64,000 nucleotides of DNA, from assembly GCF_027595985.1 (NCBI RefSeq), contig NC_073302.1, positions 218,990,354 through 219,054,353 on the forward strand. Reading direction: 5' to 3'. Every line of letters starts with the position of its first letter. The stretch's first letter is position 1. Shown one piece after another: positions 12,964 through 24,419 of this stretch. Made by a program: the position numbers and the translations under genes. The notes beneath the pieces were generated by a model. That model worked only from the letters and a program-made list of their open reading frames with translations, was not told where the DNA came from and did no database searches. This DNA is from Sorex araneus (lineage: Eukaryota > Chordata > Mammalia > Eulipotyphla > Soricidae).

Positions 12964-13940
12964 TTAACTCATTTCACTTAGCATGATACTTTCCATGTTG
13001 ATCCACTTATATGCAAAGTTCATGACTTCATCTGTTCTAACAGCTGCATAGTATTCCATTGTGGAGATGTACCAAAGTTTCTTTAACCAGTCATCTGTTC
13101 TCGGGCACTGGGATTTTTTCCAGATTCTGGCTATTGTAAACAGTGCTGCAATGAACATTCGAGTGCAGATGTCATTTCGACTATACTTTTTTTGCCTCTC
13201 CGGGATATACTCCCAGGAGTGGTATTGCTGGATCAAATGGGAGCTCGATTTCTAATTTTTTGAGAAGTGTCCATATTGTTTCCCAAAAGGGCTGAACCAG
13301 TCGGCATTTCTACCAGCAGTGTAGGAGAGTCTCTGTCTCTCCACATCCATACAAGCAGAGGTTGCTTCTGTTCTTTTGGATGTATGCCAGTCTCTGTGAT
13401 GTGAGATGGTATCTCATAGTTGTTTTGATCTGCATCTCTCTGATGATTAATGATGAAGAGCATTTTTTCATGTGCCTTGTTGCCATTTGTATTTCTTCCT
13501 TGAGAAAATTTCTGTTCATTTCATTGCCCCATTTTTTGATGGGGTTGGATGTTTTCTTCTTGCAAATTCCAACCAGTGCCTTGTAGGTCCTTGATATCTA
13601 GCCCTTATCTGATGGATATTGGGTGAATATTTTTTCCCATTCTGTAGATTGTCTTTGTATTCTGGTCACAGTGTCTTTTGTGGTGCAGAAGCTTCTGAAT
13701 TTAATATAGTCCCATTTGTTTGTCTTTGTTTCCACTTGTTGTTCATTTGCGTGTCATCTTTGAAGATACCGTTAGCTTCAATGTCGTGGAGGGTTTTGCG
13801 GACCTTGTCTTCAATGTACCTTATGGATTCTGGTCTGATGTTGAGGTCTTTATGCCATTTTGATCTGATTTTTGTGCATGGTGTTAGGTCAAGGTCTAAG
13901 CCCATTCTTTTGCATGTGGTTGTCCAGTTATGCTAGCACC
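12964..13940 (-). pseudogene. L1 ORF2 C-terminal remnants
   Basis: Three overlapping frames cover the ORF2 C-terminal region. 12964-13236 reads through 'FIAALFTIARIW' and 'DDWLKKLWYISTMEYYAAV'; 13233-13519 includes 'KKCSSSLIIREMQIKTTMRY'; 13666-13905 includes 'KIRSKWHKDLNIRPE'. Frame changes between them show indels. Confidence 0.88.
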
Positions 13941-14186
13941 ATTTGTTAAAGAGGCTTTCTTTGCTCCACTTCACATTTCTTTCTCCCTTATCAAAGATTA
14001 GATGTACATACATTTGGGATTGTGTGTAGGAATATTCCACCCTGTTCCATTGTTCTGCGTCTCAGCTTTTGATCCAATATCATGCTGTTTTAATTGTTAC
14101 TGCTTTGTATTAGACTTTGAGGTTGGTGAGGGTGATGCCTCACATTGTCTTTTTCCCAAGAATTGCTTTAGCTATTCTTGGACATT

Positions 14187-15437
14187 TTTTGGATATCAAC
14201 CCTAAGTGTTTTAGTCTTTATCAGTAAATTGCCCCTTTCCTCCTCCCAGAGAAGCTTACCATGCCCTTGCTAACATCCTTAATTTAGTCAAAGTCTATCT
14301 TCAACCTTCCCTTTGTGTTGGATATTAACCCTAAGTGCTTTAGGCTCTATCAGTGAACTGTCTCCTTTCCTCCTCCTAGAGGAATTTAAATTACCCTTGC
14401 TAGCATCCCTAACTTAGTTAAAGTTTATCTGTAATCTTTCCCTTGTATTTTGCCTCTCACGGTCACAGTCCCCCATGTCAATCTCAATTCTTGCAAAACA
14501 AAACTTTCTGATAATTCTTGTATTAATACTGCTTTTATCAATGCAAAAAACTTGTATTGATACTGCTTTGTATTTGAAGTGCTGTGTATTTCTACTTGCT
14601 TTTCTGTTTTCCCTATAGCCTTTTTATATGTTACCATAGAGCAATGTTCTTTGGTTAAACACAGAAAGATCATTACTGCTATGCTCCTAATATTTGGGAG
14701 TTGATTGACTCTGAAATATATTTGCTCCTGGGCATAATTACTTGGTCATAACTACTTGACTTAGGCTTCAGTTTCTGTAGTTCCTAATACCCCAAAGGGG
14801 AGATCCTGCCGTGGGACTGGGATGGACCTGGAACGAGTGGCAAAACTACCCGGCAGTGAAATGGGACATTCTAGAAAGCATAAATGTATGGTTTTCATGC
14901 AAACTGTTATAATTTAAGAGACAGGACCCCCCCCTGGGGAAGGACTAGCTGAACTGGCCTGAGGACTTAGTCTGGGATTTACGGTAAAAGCCTTGCTTGC
15001 CCTCAGAGCCCAGACAACCAAGTGTTTAAAGCCTTGCTTGCTCTCAGCCCAGAGAACTAAGTGTTGGATCTTTGTCTCTTACTGTGTTTATCCAAACAGC
15101 TGCAGGTATAGATAACTTATACAATTAGAGGGATCTCCCCAAAAGAATTTCCTCTGGCAAATGTTTATCTATGTAAATGACCAGCACACCTGTCCTTACC
15201 TCAAACCCCCCTTCAGATGTTCTATAAGTATGCTAGCAATTCTGCATTAAACGGTCCATTTTCACCATCTAACTGTGGTACCCAGCCTCCCTGTCTCCCC
15301 GTCTCTCTGTCTCTGTTGGGGAGCCCTGGGGAGGTAGGGAGGCGGGGAGGTGGCTCACTGCTACCGAACAAACACACGTGTCCAGCAGCAGCAGCAGCCA
15401 CCTGAGAATCATCCTCATCTTTTTTTGTGTTTACACA
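14187..15437 (+). mobile_element. solo ERV-type LTR inserted in L1
   Basis: Bounded by a probable 6-bp duplication (gacatt at 14181-14186, ggcatt at 15438-15443). Removing it rejoins L1 sequence 'agctattcttggacatt' to 'tattgttccatataaatt'. The 5' end carries a partial tandem duplication (14190-14312 and 14315-14440). The 3' part has an ATTAAA signal at ~15245 ('tgcattaaacgg') and CT-rich U5-like sequence. No coding capacity. Same family as ~3600-5160. Confidence 0.75.
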
Positions 15438-15565
15438 GGCATTTATTGTTCCATATAAATTTCAGGAGTGTTTGATCCATTTCTTTGAAGATTTTCATGG
15501 GTATCCTTATAGGGATCGCATTAAATCTGTATAGTGCTTTGGGGAGTATTGTCATTTTGACAATG

Positions 15566-17094
15566 TTAATTCTTCCTATTCATGAGCAAGGGATATGTTT
15601 CCATTTCTTCATGTCCTTTTTTTATTTTATTGATTAGCATTCTGTAGTTTTCTTTGTAGAGATCATTTACCTCCTCAGTTAGGCTGATTCCGAGGTACTT
15701 GATTTTCTGGGACATGGTTGTGAATGAAATTGTTTTTTTCATGTCACTTTCCTCTGTCTCGTTATTTGTGTATAGGAAGGCCATAGATTTTTAGGCATTG
15801 ATTTTATATCTGCTACTTTAACTGTACAAGTCTATTGTTTCTAGGAGTTTCTTGGTAGAGGTTTTAGGATTCTCTAGGTATAGTATCATATCATCTGTGA
15901 ATAGTGAGAGCTTGATTTCTTCCTTTTCTATCTGGATGTCTTTTTCTTGCCTAACTGCTATTGCAAGTACTTCCAGTACTATATTGAACAGAAGTGGTGA
16001 GAGTGAGCATCCTTGTCTTGTCTCTGATCTTAGAGGGAAGGCCCTTAGTTTTTCTCCATTGAGGATAATGCTCACCATGGGTTTGTGGAGTATGGCTTTG
16101 ACTATCTTGAGGAAAGTTCCTTCTAATCCCATTTTGGTGAGATTTTTAATCATAAATCAGTGTTGGATCTTGTAAAATGCTTTCTCGCAACTATTGAAAT
16201 GATCATATGGTTTTTATCTTTACTTTTGTTGATATGATGGATTATATTGATTGATTTCTGAATGTAAAACCACTCTTACATCCCTGGGATGAATCCCACT
16301 TGGTCATGGCATATGATCTTTTTGATGAGTTGTTGGATTCTATTTGCTAATATTTTGTTGAGAAACTTCGCATCTGTGTTCATCAGGGATATTGGCCTGT
16401 AGTTTTCCTTGTTAGTGGTGTCTTTGTTTACTTTTGGTATTAAGGAGATATGTGCCTCATAGAAACTGTTTGGAAGAGTTCCTCTTTTTTCAATTTCCTA
16501 TAAAAGCTTGAGGAGAACTGGCAACAGGTCCTCTTTAAATGTTTGGAAGAATTCACTGGTGAATCCGTCTGGGCATGGGCTTTTGTTTTTGTAAAGACTT
16601 TTCACAGTTCCAATTTCCTTGATATTAATGGGTCTATTCAAGTATTCCAAGTTTTCTTGGTTCAGTTTTGGGAGATGATAGGAATCCAGGAGTTTATCCA
16701 TTTCTTCTAGTTTCTCTTGTTTCCTGGCATACAGACTCCCAAAGTAGTCTCTGATGATCTTTTGAATTTCGTTAGTTTCTGTTGTGATGTCCCCCTTTTC
16801 ATTTCTGATTTGGTTTATTAGGGTTCTCTCTCTCTCTTTCTTTGTGAGTCTTGCTAGTGGTTTATCAATCTTGTTTATTTTCTCAAAGAACCAGTCCTTG
16901 GTTTCATTGACCATTTGGGTTGTTTTTTGGGTTTCCATGTCATTAATTTCTGCTCTAATTTTTATCATTTCCTTCCTTTGCCCAGGTTGGGGTTCCTTTT
17001 GTTGATGTAAGGTCTTGAGCTTTGAAGTCAAGTAATCTTGACTTTCTTCCTTCCTGAGAAATGCTTGCTGAGCTATAAATTTTCCACTTAACAC
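15566..17094 (-). pseudogene. L1 ORF2 reverse-transcriptase region, broken
   Basis: Minus-strand fragments, in protein order. 16498-17094 (198 residues) is the segment before and at the start of the RT domain, with '[13 protein letters not shown]', 'KGDITTE' and '[12 protein letters not shown]'. 15818-16153 is the RT palm: '[19 protein letters not shown]', then '[14 protein letters not shown]'. The catalytic Asp-Asp pair survives, with Thr where L1 usually has Ala (FADD). 15566-15784 continues with 'AFLYTNNETEESDM' and 'IKYLGISLTEEV'. Stops and frameshifts separate the pieces, so no enzyme can be made. Confidence 0.9.
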
Positions 17095-17269
17095 AGCTTT
17101 AGCTGTATCCCATAGGTTTTGGTATCTCGTGTCTTAATTCTCATTTGTTTCCAAGTATCTTTTGATTTTTTCCTTGACTTCCTTCCTGACCCACTCATTG
17201 TTTAACATTGAGTTGTTTAATTTCTAGTGTTTGATGTGGTTCTCCACGTCTGTGTAGATACAATTTTCT

Positions 17270-17477
17270 AATGAGGTTAAATCAGAGGATATACATTTTA
17301 TATCTTAATAATAATCAACTCTAAGAGTTTCTAATATAGATAAATTTCAGGTTTAAATTTCTTTCCCAAAATTTTGATACCACTTCTCTCTGCTTTGGAA
17401 TTCTTAAGTGTCTCAAAATTTTCAGTAAAATAAAACTATAATTATTTGTTTACACCCTTGAATAAATTATTTCCTGC
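17270..17477. other. no gene seen
   Basis: AT-rich flank of the L1 insertion, possibly the continuation of the older L1 at 11880-12433. Confidence 0.4.
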
Positions 17478-17489
17478 TTTTGTTAAGAT

Positions 17490-17744
17490 GAGCTGGAGAG
17501 ATAGCACAGCCCTAGGGTGTTTGCCTTGCAAATACAGCCGACCCAGGTTCAATTCCTCTGCACCTCTTGGAGAGCCCAGCAAGCTACCGAGAGTATCTTG
17601 CCCACACGGCAGAGCCTGGAAAGATACCCGTGGCATATTCAATATGCCAAAAACAGTAACAACAAGTCTCAAAAAAAATGGAGACGTTACCGGTACCCAC
17701 TCGAGCAAATTGATGAGCAACTGGATGACAGTGACAGTAGCAGT
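17490..17744 (+). mobile_element. long-type SINE with 12-bp TSD
   Basis: Perfect 'ttttgttaagat' at 17478-17489 and 17745-17756. The element has the tRNA-like head, B box 'aggttcaattcc', a long body with 'atatgccaaaaacagtaaca', and the tail 'ggatgacagtgacagtagca'. It has no A tail; the end is built from short cagtg-like units. Confidence 0.95.
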
Positions 17745-17756
17745 TTTTGTTAAGAT

Positions 17757-18074
17757 ATGTCATATTACCCTTTAACTATTTTTTGACAACTTCCATTCAC
17801 TAGTCACTAAACAAAACTGGTAATTACACGTCAAAGAAGTGTGGTTTTATCATCAATAATAGTATTCTCCTTAGAGAAACCTCTTTAAATCACTGTAGCA
17901 CAGGATATCACTATCATAGGCAGTTTGCATTTCTAAAATTAATTCCATTGAAGTCTTTATATAACATGTAAAATATATATGTATGTGTAATAATATATAT
18001 GTCTGTGTTGTATCCACTACAGATGGTATATATATATATATATACATATATATGCACATTATCATCATCATCAT
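17757..18074. other. no gene; (TA)n and (ATC)n tracts
   Basis: AT-rich sequence. A TA tract lies at about 18028-18052 and (ATC)n at 18060-18075, next to the composite repeat below. Confidence 0.6.
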
Positions 18075-18474
18075 CCTGTTGATCATCGATTTTTTTGAGC
18101 TGCCTGAGTAACATCTTCATTCATCCTAGCCCTGAGATTTTAGCAGCCTCTCTTTAGTTGTCCTTCCCAACGGTTCCACATTGGAGGCTCTTTCAAGGTC
18201 AGGGGACTGAGACCCATCATTGTTACTGGTTTTGGCATATGATTACACCACGGGGAGCTTGCCAGGCTCTCCCATGTGGTCAGAAAACTCTCAGTAGCTT
18301 GCCAGGTTCTCCCAAAGGGATAAGTAGGCTATAAGATGTTGCTTCCAGGAGCTTGGTTTTATAGTCTCTGGATGTTGGCCATTGATGGGATTACATGGTG
18401 CAGGGGGCAGTTTCTGGGTGTGACTGCTTAGCAACTGGAAAATGGGGGATCTGGGCAGAAGAGGCTCAATCCCG
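18075..18474 (+). repeat. SINE-derived composite repeat, copy 1 (partial)
   Basis: Contains SINE-tail-like sequence ('cctgttgatcatcgat'), a foreign ~90-bp block ('ctgagattttagcagcctct'), SINE-body-like sequence ('cggggagcttgccaggctct') and an extension ('cttggttttatagtctctgg', 'gactgcttagcaactggaaa'). Same order as 60712-61110. It stops where copy 3 continues. 18475-18846 has no gene. Confidence 0.8.
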
Positions 18475-18846
18475 ATATATGTATATTAAAAATAGCTTGC
18501 AGGAGAATAAAATATAAATAAAATATGACACTTAAAATAGTATTATGCTTTTAAAAACCTAAGAAAGTAGGTATAAGTCATCAATTACTTATCTTTGTAG
18601 GTATTTCATTTTGGATTTTTTTATTGTTGAATTTTATTTTTGCTGTCTAATCAATCAACCATAATTACAAACTTTTTCATTTGAAATATTGTAACTTTCA
18701 TCCAAGTGTTTTATCAAAATCTCAATATTATTTCTCTTATCATGATATTCTTTTTATTTTTATACTTATAAGATAATTATAAAATCTAATTAATGTTACT
18801 TTCTGATTTCATTATCTCTGCCATTTGGTCTATTTTAAGTTAATGT

Positions 18847-19072
18847 GGAGCGATAGCACAGCAGATAGGGCTTGCACTCAGCCGACCTGGGTTTGATTCC
18901 TCTGCCCCTCTTGGAGAACCCGGCTATCTCACCCACACGGCAGAGCCTGGCAAACTACCCATGGTGTATCCGATATGCCAAAAACAGTAACAAGTCTCAC
19001 ATGGAGATGTTGCTGGTGCCCTCTCGAGCAAATTGATGAGCAACCGGATGACAGTGATACAGTGATACAGTT
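18847..19072 (+). mobile_element. long-type SINE
   Basis: Complete head ('gcgatagcacagcagatagg'), B box, body ('atatgccaaaaacagtaaca') and tail with repeated 'gtgatacagtgatacag'. 19073-19334 holds nothing recognised. Confidence 0.92.
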
Positions 19073-19351
19073 TTTTCTCCTAAGCTAAAGGACTGTTAAC
19101 TATTTTTTTATAAATGAATAATAAACATTTTGGTACTGGAATGTTTTTTTAATCCTTTGGATAGTACAATAGCCAGTTATTATAGCCTACAATGAAACCA
19201 TTTGGAATGCGATCTATTTGAGACTTGTAAGGCTTTCTGATGTAGAGAAAGGCTAACCATTTGATCCAGAGTTAACTTAAGTCTATTGCTTTGATATAAA
19301 ACTTAAGAATATTTTACCTGGTCACCTGTGTACTAAGATTTTCCCACTTGG

Positions 19352-19544
19352 GGCATGCATATGCTGCCAGAGCCCATGTGCTGCTTATGACCATGAGGCC
19401 GAGCACGTGTGGTATCTGAGCACATGTGTGACCCACATCTCCCCTCTTGAGATGTGTACTTTCATGCTTTCGTGTCTAATGCTAGGATGTGTGTAGGGGT
19501 TCTCTCCGCCCATGTTCTCTCTTGAGTGCATTACTCTGTCTCTC

Positions 19545-19612
<68 letters not shown>

Positions 19613-19668
19613 CCTCCATACTTTAAAAATCCTCCAAATAAAATTTGTTTTACTTCAAAAAGAAAAAA
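19352..19668 (+). mobile_element. retroposed copy of an LTR transcript
   Basis: Homologous to the LTRs at 62113-63488 (which lie on the minus strand): 'gagcccatgtgctgctt', 'cttgagatgtgtactttcat', 'gctaggatgtgtgta'. It begins at the point about 30 nt past the LTR TATA box and ends ~13 nt after an AATAAA (~19637) in an A-rich tail. A perfect 17-bp duplication 'aagattttcccacttgg' flanks it (19335-19351, 19669-19685). That length and tail indicate L1-type retroposition, not integrase insertion. Confidence 0.8.
19546..19614. repeat. (TC)n microsatellite
   Basis: TC-repeat expansion within the LTR-derived insert; the full LTR has only a short 'tctctctccc' there. Confidence 0.95.
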
Positions 19669-19877
19669 AAGATTTTCCCACTTGGTGGGTGGTGACTTGA
19701 TTTCTGCTGTGGTTCATGAGCATTGGCAACTATCGAGACTTCCTGCTCTCCATCCCAGATCCAGCCCCTGCCTCTATCCTTAGCTTTGGGGAATTTTCTC
19801 TCCTGCATGTGATGCCCTTAGATAACTGAATATGGACCCCATTTATTTATATTTATTGTTTGTTTGTTTGCTTGTTA

Positions 19878-20006
19878 GAAGGCCGCACCGCACTCTCTGC
19901 TCAGGAATTACTCCTGGCTGGCTCAGGGGACCCTGTGGGGTGCGGGAATCAAACCCAGGTCGACTGCTTGAAAGGGAAGTGCCCTACTGGCTGTCCATCA
20001 GGCTTC
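19878..20006 (-). mobile_element. SINE fragment, minus orientation
   Basis: 'gctcaggaattactcctggc', 'aatcaaacccaggtcgac' and 'gccctactggctgt' give the reverse SINE order. 19686-19877 has no gene. Confidence 0.75.
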
Positions 20007-20191
20007 TAGAAAAGAAATATTCCAGAAAGGTGGAACACAATGCTAATTGTATAATGTTTATAATCAAAGGCATCTGAATACATACTTTTTTGCTCTAACA
20101 TTTCTTTGGTTACAAATAAAATACATTGCTTCTGTAATTTTTTTGTTTTAGATGTGTAAATTTTGTTGTAATAAGTTATATAAAAATATCT

Positions 20192-20326
20192 TATTTTGGG
20201 GGGTGTCACACTCAGCGGTGGTCAGGGGTTACTCCTGGCATTGCTCAGGGGACCATATGGGGACCCAACTCTAGGCCAGCTGCTTGAAAGGCAAACCCCT
20301 TACCTGTTGTACTTTTGCTCCGGCCC
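20192..20326 (-). mobile_element. SINE fragment, minus orientation
   Basis: 'ggggtgtcacactcagcggt', 'gttactcctggcattgctca', 'gcaaaccccttacctgttgt', 'tgctccggccc'. Confidence 0.8.
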
Positions 20327-20383
20327 TAAAAAACAAACAAACAAGCATCTTTGTTTTGCTATTATGCTGACTAAAAGTCAAGC

Positions 20384-20560
20384 GAGAGACTAGAAATATA
20401 GTACAGGATGTAGGGCCTTTCATGTGTCCAACCCTGATTCAATCCCTGCCACCACAGATAGCCCCCGAGACACTTTCAGGAGTGATCCCTGAGAACAGAG
20501 CCAAAAGAAGAACAGAACACTACTGGTATGACCCAAAATCCAAAAGCAAAACAAACAAAC
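20384..20560 (+). mobile_element. old SINE, plus orientation
   Basis: 'agactagaaatatagtacag', 'ccctgattcaatccctg', 'cgagacactttcaggagtga', 'atgacccaaaatccaaaagc' follow the family order with divergence. Confidence 0.7.
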
Positions 20561-20783
20561 CAAAGAAAGAAAAAAAAGGCAAATGAAAAGATAACTATAT
20601 TCATGAGCATTCTATTTATAGAGGCCACAATAAGCAGGAAAGAAAGCTCAGTTATGCAGCCTTTTAGTAGAAATATTTTTCTGTAATGTATTTCTGAAGT
20701 GCATACCAAGTGAAAGTTAGAGCCAAGAAAAGAACCTAGGATATGCTAAACATCTTAAGAGACAATGGCTATTTCTGATAGCA

Positions 20784-21028
20784 CTGTAGCACTGTAGCCC
20801 AATCGTTCACTGATTTGCTCGACTGGGCACTAGTAACGTCTCCATTGTGAGACTTGTTGTAACTGTTTTTGGCATATTGAATACACCACAGGTAGTTTGC
20901 CAGGCTCTGCCTTGTGGGCTGGATACTCTTGGAAGCTTGCCCGGCTCTCCAAGAGGGACGGAAGAATTGAACCCTGGTGGGCCATGTGCAAGGCAAATTC
21001 CCTACCCGCTGTGCTATCACTCCAGTCC
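20784..21028 (-). mobile_element. long-type SINE with 13-bp TSD
   Basis: Perfect 'atttctgatagca' at 20771-20783 and 21029-21041. Body and head read in reverse, ending 'gtgctatcactccagtcc'. Confidence 0.95.
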
Positions 21029-21041
21029 ATTTCTGATAGCA

Positions 21042-22085
21042 GGAAAATTAAAAATTTACTGTTAACATTAACTTAGTAACCATGAAATAATAACAGAAAT
21101 ATAAATATTTTACACTCCTTTAAATGAAGCAGATCCATTTCTGTGTAAGGAATATGAGGGTAAAAATCCACCTTTCTTGATAATGGTCTGATAGTATCTG
21201 GAAGAAATACCTACCAGTGTGACCTGCGCATTCATTTATCATCCCAAGTTCAGCTTTAAATCACTAAGCAAACTAAAACAGTATAAAAATAAAATAAGCC
21301 AGAACCTCAGAAAGCAAAGTAATAAAATTGTTATGAATGAAAAAATACACAGAAAAATGAATTACTTTATATTTTGCATAGAATCAACTCGACATTGCAC
21401 AAAATAACTAAGGCATCACAAATGCAGCTAATTCCCACTGTAAGATTTCCACATTACATTCTTCAGCAGTTAATAGTTTTCAGATGATCTATATTTGATA
21501 ATTCTGATATTTAGAATAGGTCCTTTAAACCAGACTTTCTAATCAGTGCCATATGACATAACTCTTAAGGCTTCACAGTGCTAAATCTGCAAGCTCTAAT
21601 GTCTGAAGTAAAAAAATGCAAAATATATATGAGTATACATGTGGTTTTATTGATTAGAGGAGCTGCAACTACAAATGCTTTCTCTCCACTATTATTCACA
21701 CTAAGGTTCATAAGCATAAATGACTACAAGGGATCAATAGAAAACATTAAAGTGTAATAAGGACAACAGGTGCTGAACCATTTGTATCTGCACCAAATGT
21801 TACTCTCACTTACCTAAACTGTACACATTAAATCCCAAAGTCTCTGGGCTCATTCACTCTCAATTTTCCACCTCCACTTTACAAACCACTAACATGAACT
21901 GCAAGGAAGGCTAATATCAAAGAACAATTCTTCATCTCTAAGTACATACTCCTAGAAGAATCAATAACAAGATGTGTAATGCAAGGTCTCTAATTCAGGA
22001 GAAATCTATTACATGAAGAAATAGTAAGGGAACATTTAATGATATTTGTGCTTTTTAATTTGTATGATTTGTTCTTTTGTATTTG
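21042..22085. other. no gene seen
   Basis: About 1 kb of apparently single-copy AT-rich sequence with no family resemblance in any frame. Confidence 0.6.
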
Positions 22086-22254
22086 CTGGGGAGGGGTTTG
22101 GTTACACCTCATAGTGCTCAGGATTACTCCTGGCTCTGTGCCCAGGGATCACTCTAGCGGTGCACAGGGGAACATATGTGGTACAGAGGATAGAACCTGG
22201 TGGGAGGCATGCAAATATGATCAAGGCGCTGTGTTACCTCTCAAGCACTATGGC
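22086..22254 (-). mobile_element. old SINE, minus orientation
   Basis: 'ggttacacctcatagtgctc', 'aggattactcctggctctgt', 'atagaacctggtgggaggca', 'ttacctctcaagc'. Confidence 0.7.
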
Positions 22255-22355
22255 TTATTTATTTGACAAGAATCTTCACCTGTATTCCAATCAGTATGAG
22301 CAAAGTGAGCAAGCAATAATGCCTTTTGAAAAGAAGTCTTAAAACACTAATAATA

Positions 22356-22462
22356 TGGGCTGGAGAGGTAGGAATTGCCTTACATGTGACCAACCCTGCT
22401 TTAATCCCTTGGTACCACATGTTACCCTGATCATCAGCAGAGGAGTGAGTTAAATTTGTGCA
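22356..22462 (+). mobile_element. truncated SINE
   Basis: 'tgggctggagaggtaggaat', 'ttgccttacatgtgaccaac' and 'ctttaatccctt' match the SINE head and B-box region; the 3' half is lost. Confidence 0.6.
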
Positions 22463-23800
22463 AATTATAAAATAGGCCATCCTTTCCAGAGTGGTGATCC
22501 AGTTTTCCCAGATCCGTTTATTGATGATGCCATCTTTTTACCCATTGTATGTACTTGTCACACTTGCCAAAAAATTCAGGGCTCTATTCTATTCCATTAG
22601 TCTTTGTGACTGTACTGATACTTAGACCATGCTGTTTTGATTACAGGATATATAGATTAATTTTTAAAAATCAGAAAGTGCCATGTTTTTAGCTTTTCTT
22701 TTTAAAAATATGCATTGCTTATTGGAAACTTGTTTTACTCATATAAATTTGACTTTTGTATATTTATGAGAATATTGACAGGAGTTTGTTTACTCTATAC
22801 TCACTTCAGGTAGTATGAGAATTTTAACAATGTCAAGTTTTCTGATATAATAACACACATCTTTCCTGGTGCCCGTGTAATCCCATCAACAGCCAACATC
22901 CAGAACTATAAAACCAAGCTCCTGGAAGAGAAACGCAGAGTCTCTTGCTCCCGTGCCTGGCTGTTTTCACCAGGGTCCCTTGGAGGGGGCGAATTGAGTT
23001 TGCCTCCCTGCGCCAAGCAGAGCCCCGGCAGTTGAAGACCTCCTGAACCCAGCCACAGTCATGGTCAAGGCCACTCTCCACATGTTCGAACAAGTCTCAT
23101 GCATGAAGGAGCCAGCAGAGAAAAATAGGTGTGCGGGACCCAGGGCCAAGATCTCCAAGGCTGTTCAGATCGGAACTGGGCCTCTTCCACCCAGATTCCT
23201 CATTTTCCAGTAGCTAGGCAGTCACATTCAGAAACTGTCCCCGGAGCTGTGTAATCCCATCAACGGACAATATCCAGAGACTATAAAACCAAGCTCCCGG
23301 AAAACATCTTATAGTCCAGTTCTCCCTCTGAGAGAACCTGGCAAGCTGCTGAAAGTTTACTTTACTGCCTGCATGGGGCAGAGTCTGGCAAGCTCCCCAT
23401 GGTGTATTCATATGCCAAATACAGTGACGATGATGAGTCTCATTCCCCTGACCCTGAAGAGCCTCTAATGCGGCACCATTGGAAGGATGAGTAAAGAGAG
23501 GCTGCTAAAATCTCAGAGCTAGTATGAATGGAGTATTACTGGTCCCTGCACAAGCAAATTGTTGATCAACAAGATGACAATGATACAGTGATCTTTCCAT
23601 TTATTTTTACCTTTTCCAATTCTTTCATTGTTGTTTTATATTTTTGTGTACAAAATTTTCATCTACTTGGTTAAATTTATTTATAAGTGTTTTATTTACT
23701 TTGATTCTGTTAAAAGTGAGATTGCTGTTTGTTTTTGATGTAAAGTATATTTAATGTGATAATATTTTATAAGGCCTTAGCTTGGCCATGCTAAACTCTA
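22463..23800 (-). mobile_element. ancient L1, minus orientation, split by a composite repeat
   Basis: Reverse L1 ORF2 sequence on both sides of the insert. Left: 'ctctattctattccattagt', 'accatgctgttttgattaca'. Right: 'tatttataagtgttttattt', 'ttctgttaaaagtgagattg'. No frame is open. 23801-24030 holds nothing recognised. Confidence 0.65.
22867..23590 (-). repeat. SINE-derived composite repeat, copy 2, with inverted core
   Basis: Flanked by a short duplication 'atctttcc' (22859-22866, 23591-23598) within L1. Outer parts (22870-22925 and 23164-23590) are in reverse orientation relative to copy 3, while the core (~22935-23160: 'gtctcttgctcccgtgcctg', 'cagccacagtcatggtcaag') is in the same orientation as copy 3. 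'ataaaaccaagctcc' occurs twice (~22910, ~23284). Confidence 0.75.
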
Positions 23801-24027
23801 ATCTCACTTACATTTTACATTTCGTTAAATACTCTCTTAAACATACAGGCCTCACTTTTGGATCAAATAGCATTTAGGTGTATTTCTGTCTACCGTAAAT
23901 AACAAATGTGCATAAGGCTTCCTCTCACTGAAATATAACAGTCAAGGTAAATCACAGTTTTAAGTCTATCTAAAATAGTGCAATTCTATTTGCACTAAAT
24001 GCTTAACATTATACCTGGTATAGGTAG

Positions 24028-24030
<3 letters not shown>

Positions 24031-24087
<57 letters not shown>
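24031..24087. repeat. (TG)n microsatellite
   Basis: About 28 TG units. The sequence to 24280 may include a very old minus-strand SINE ('ggaccaggaatcaaaccttg'), too diverged to place. Confidence 0.97.
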
Positions 24088-24090
<3 letters not shown>

Positions 24091-24419
24091 ATTGTAAGGC
24101 CCTCCCCCGTCTGTGTTGGTGACTAACAGCCATCCTGGTAGTGAGTGCTTAGTTTTACTGATTGAAGGCCATAGGACCACTCATCGTACTCATTCCTAGA
24201 ATAGAGGGAGCCAGTAAGGGACCAGGAATCAAACCTTGGGCCTAGCACTCTAGCACTGAAGGCACGTTTGCAACTCCACAATAAACATTTTCATAAATTC
24301 TGAAGCTTTATTATTTTAATAAATTCTGAACCTTTTTAATTTTTATTAGGGCCTCAATTTTACGAATGCAGAATTGCAGAAAGAGGGAAAATAATAAGGG
24401 GGAAAATGACAAAATTAAA

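Larger units (their letters stand above)
12449..17254 (-). mobile_element. 5'-truncated L1 with 15-bp TSD, split by an LTR
   Basis: 'tagatacaattttct' occurs at 12434-12448 and 17255-17269. Minus orientation: the A tail appears as T-rich sequence at 12449-12475, then 3' UTR (to ~12960), then ORF2 read backward to its central region at ~17250. It lacks the 5' UTR, ORF1 and endonuclease. An LTR of about 1.25 kb interrupts it at 14187-15437. It landed in an older L1. Confidence 0.93.

Noticed and set aside
15217..15405. Short ORF at the LTR 3' end
   Set aside because: Lies in the U5-like segment of a solo LTR with a CAG-rich end; LTRs of this type do not code there.
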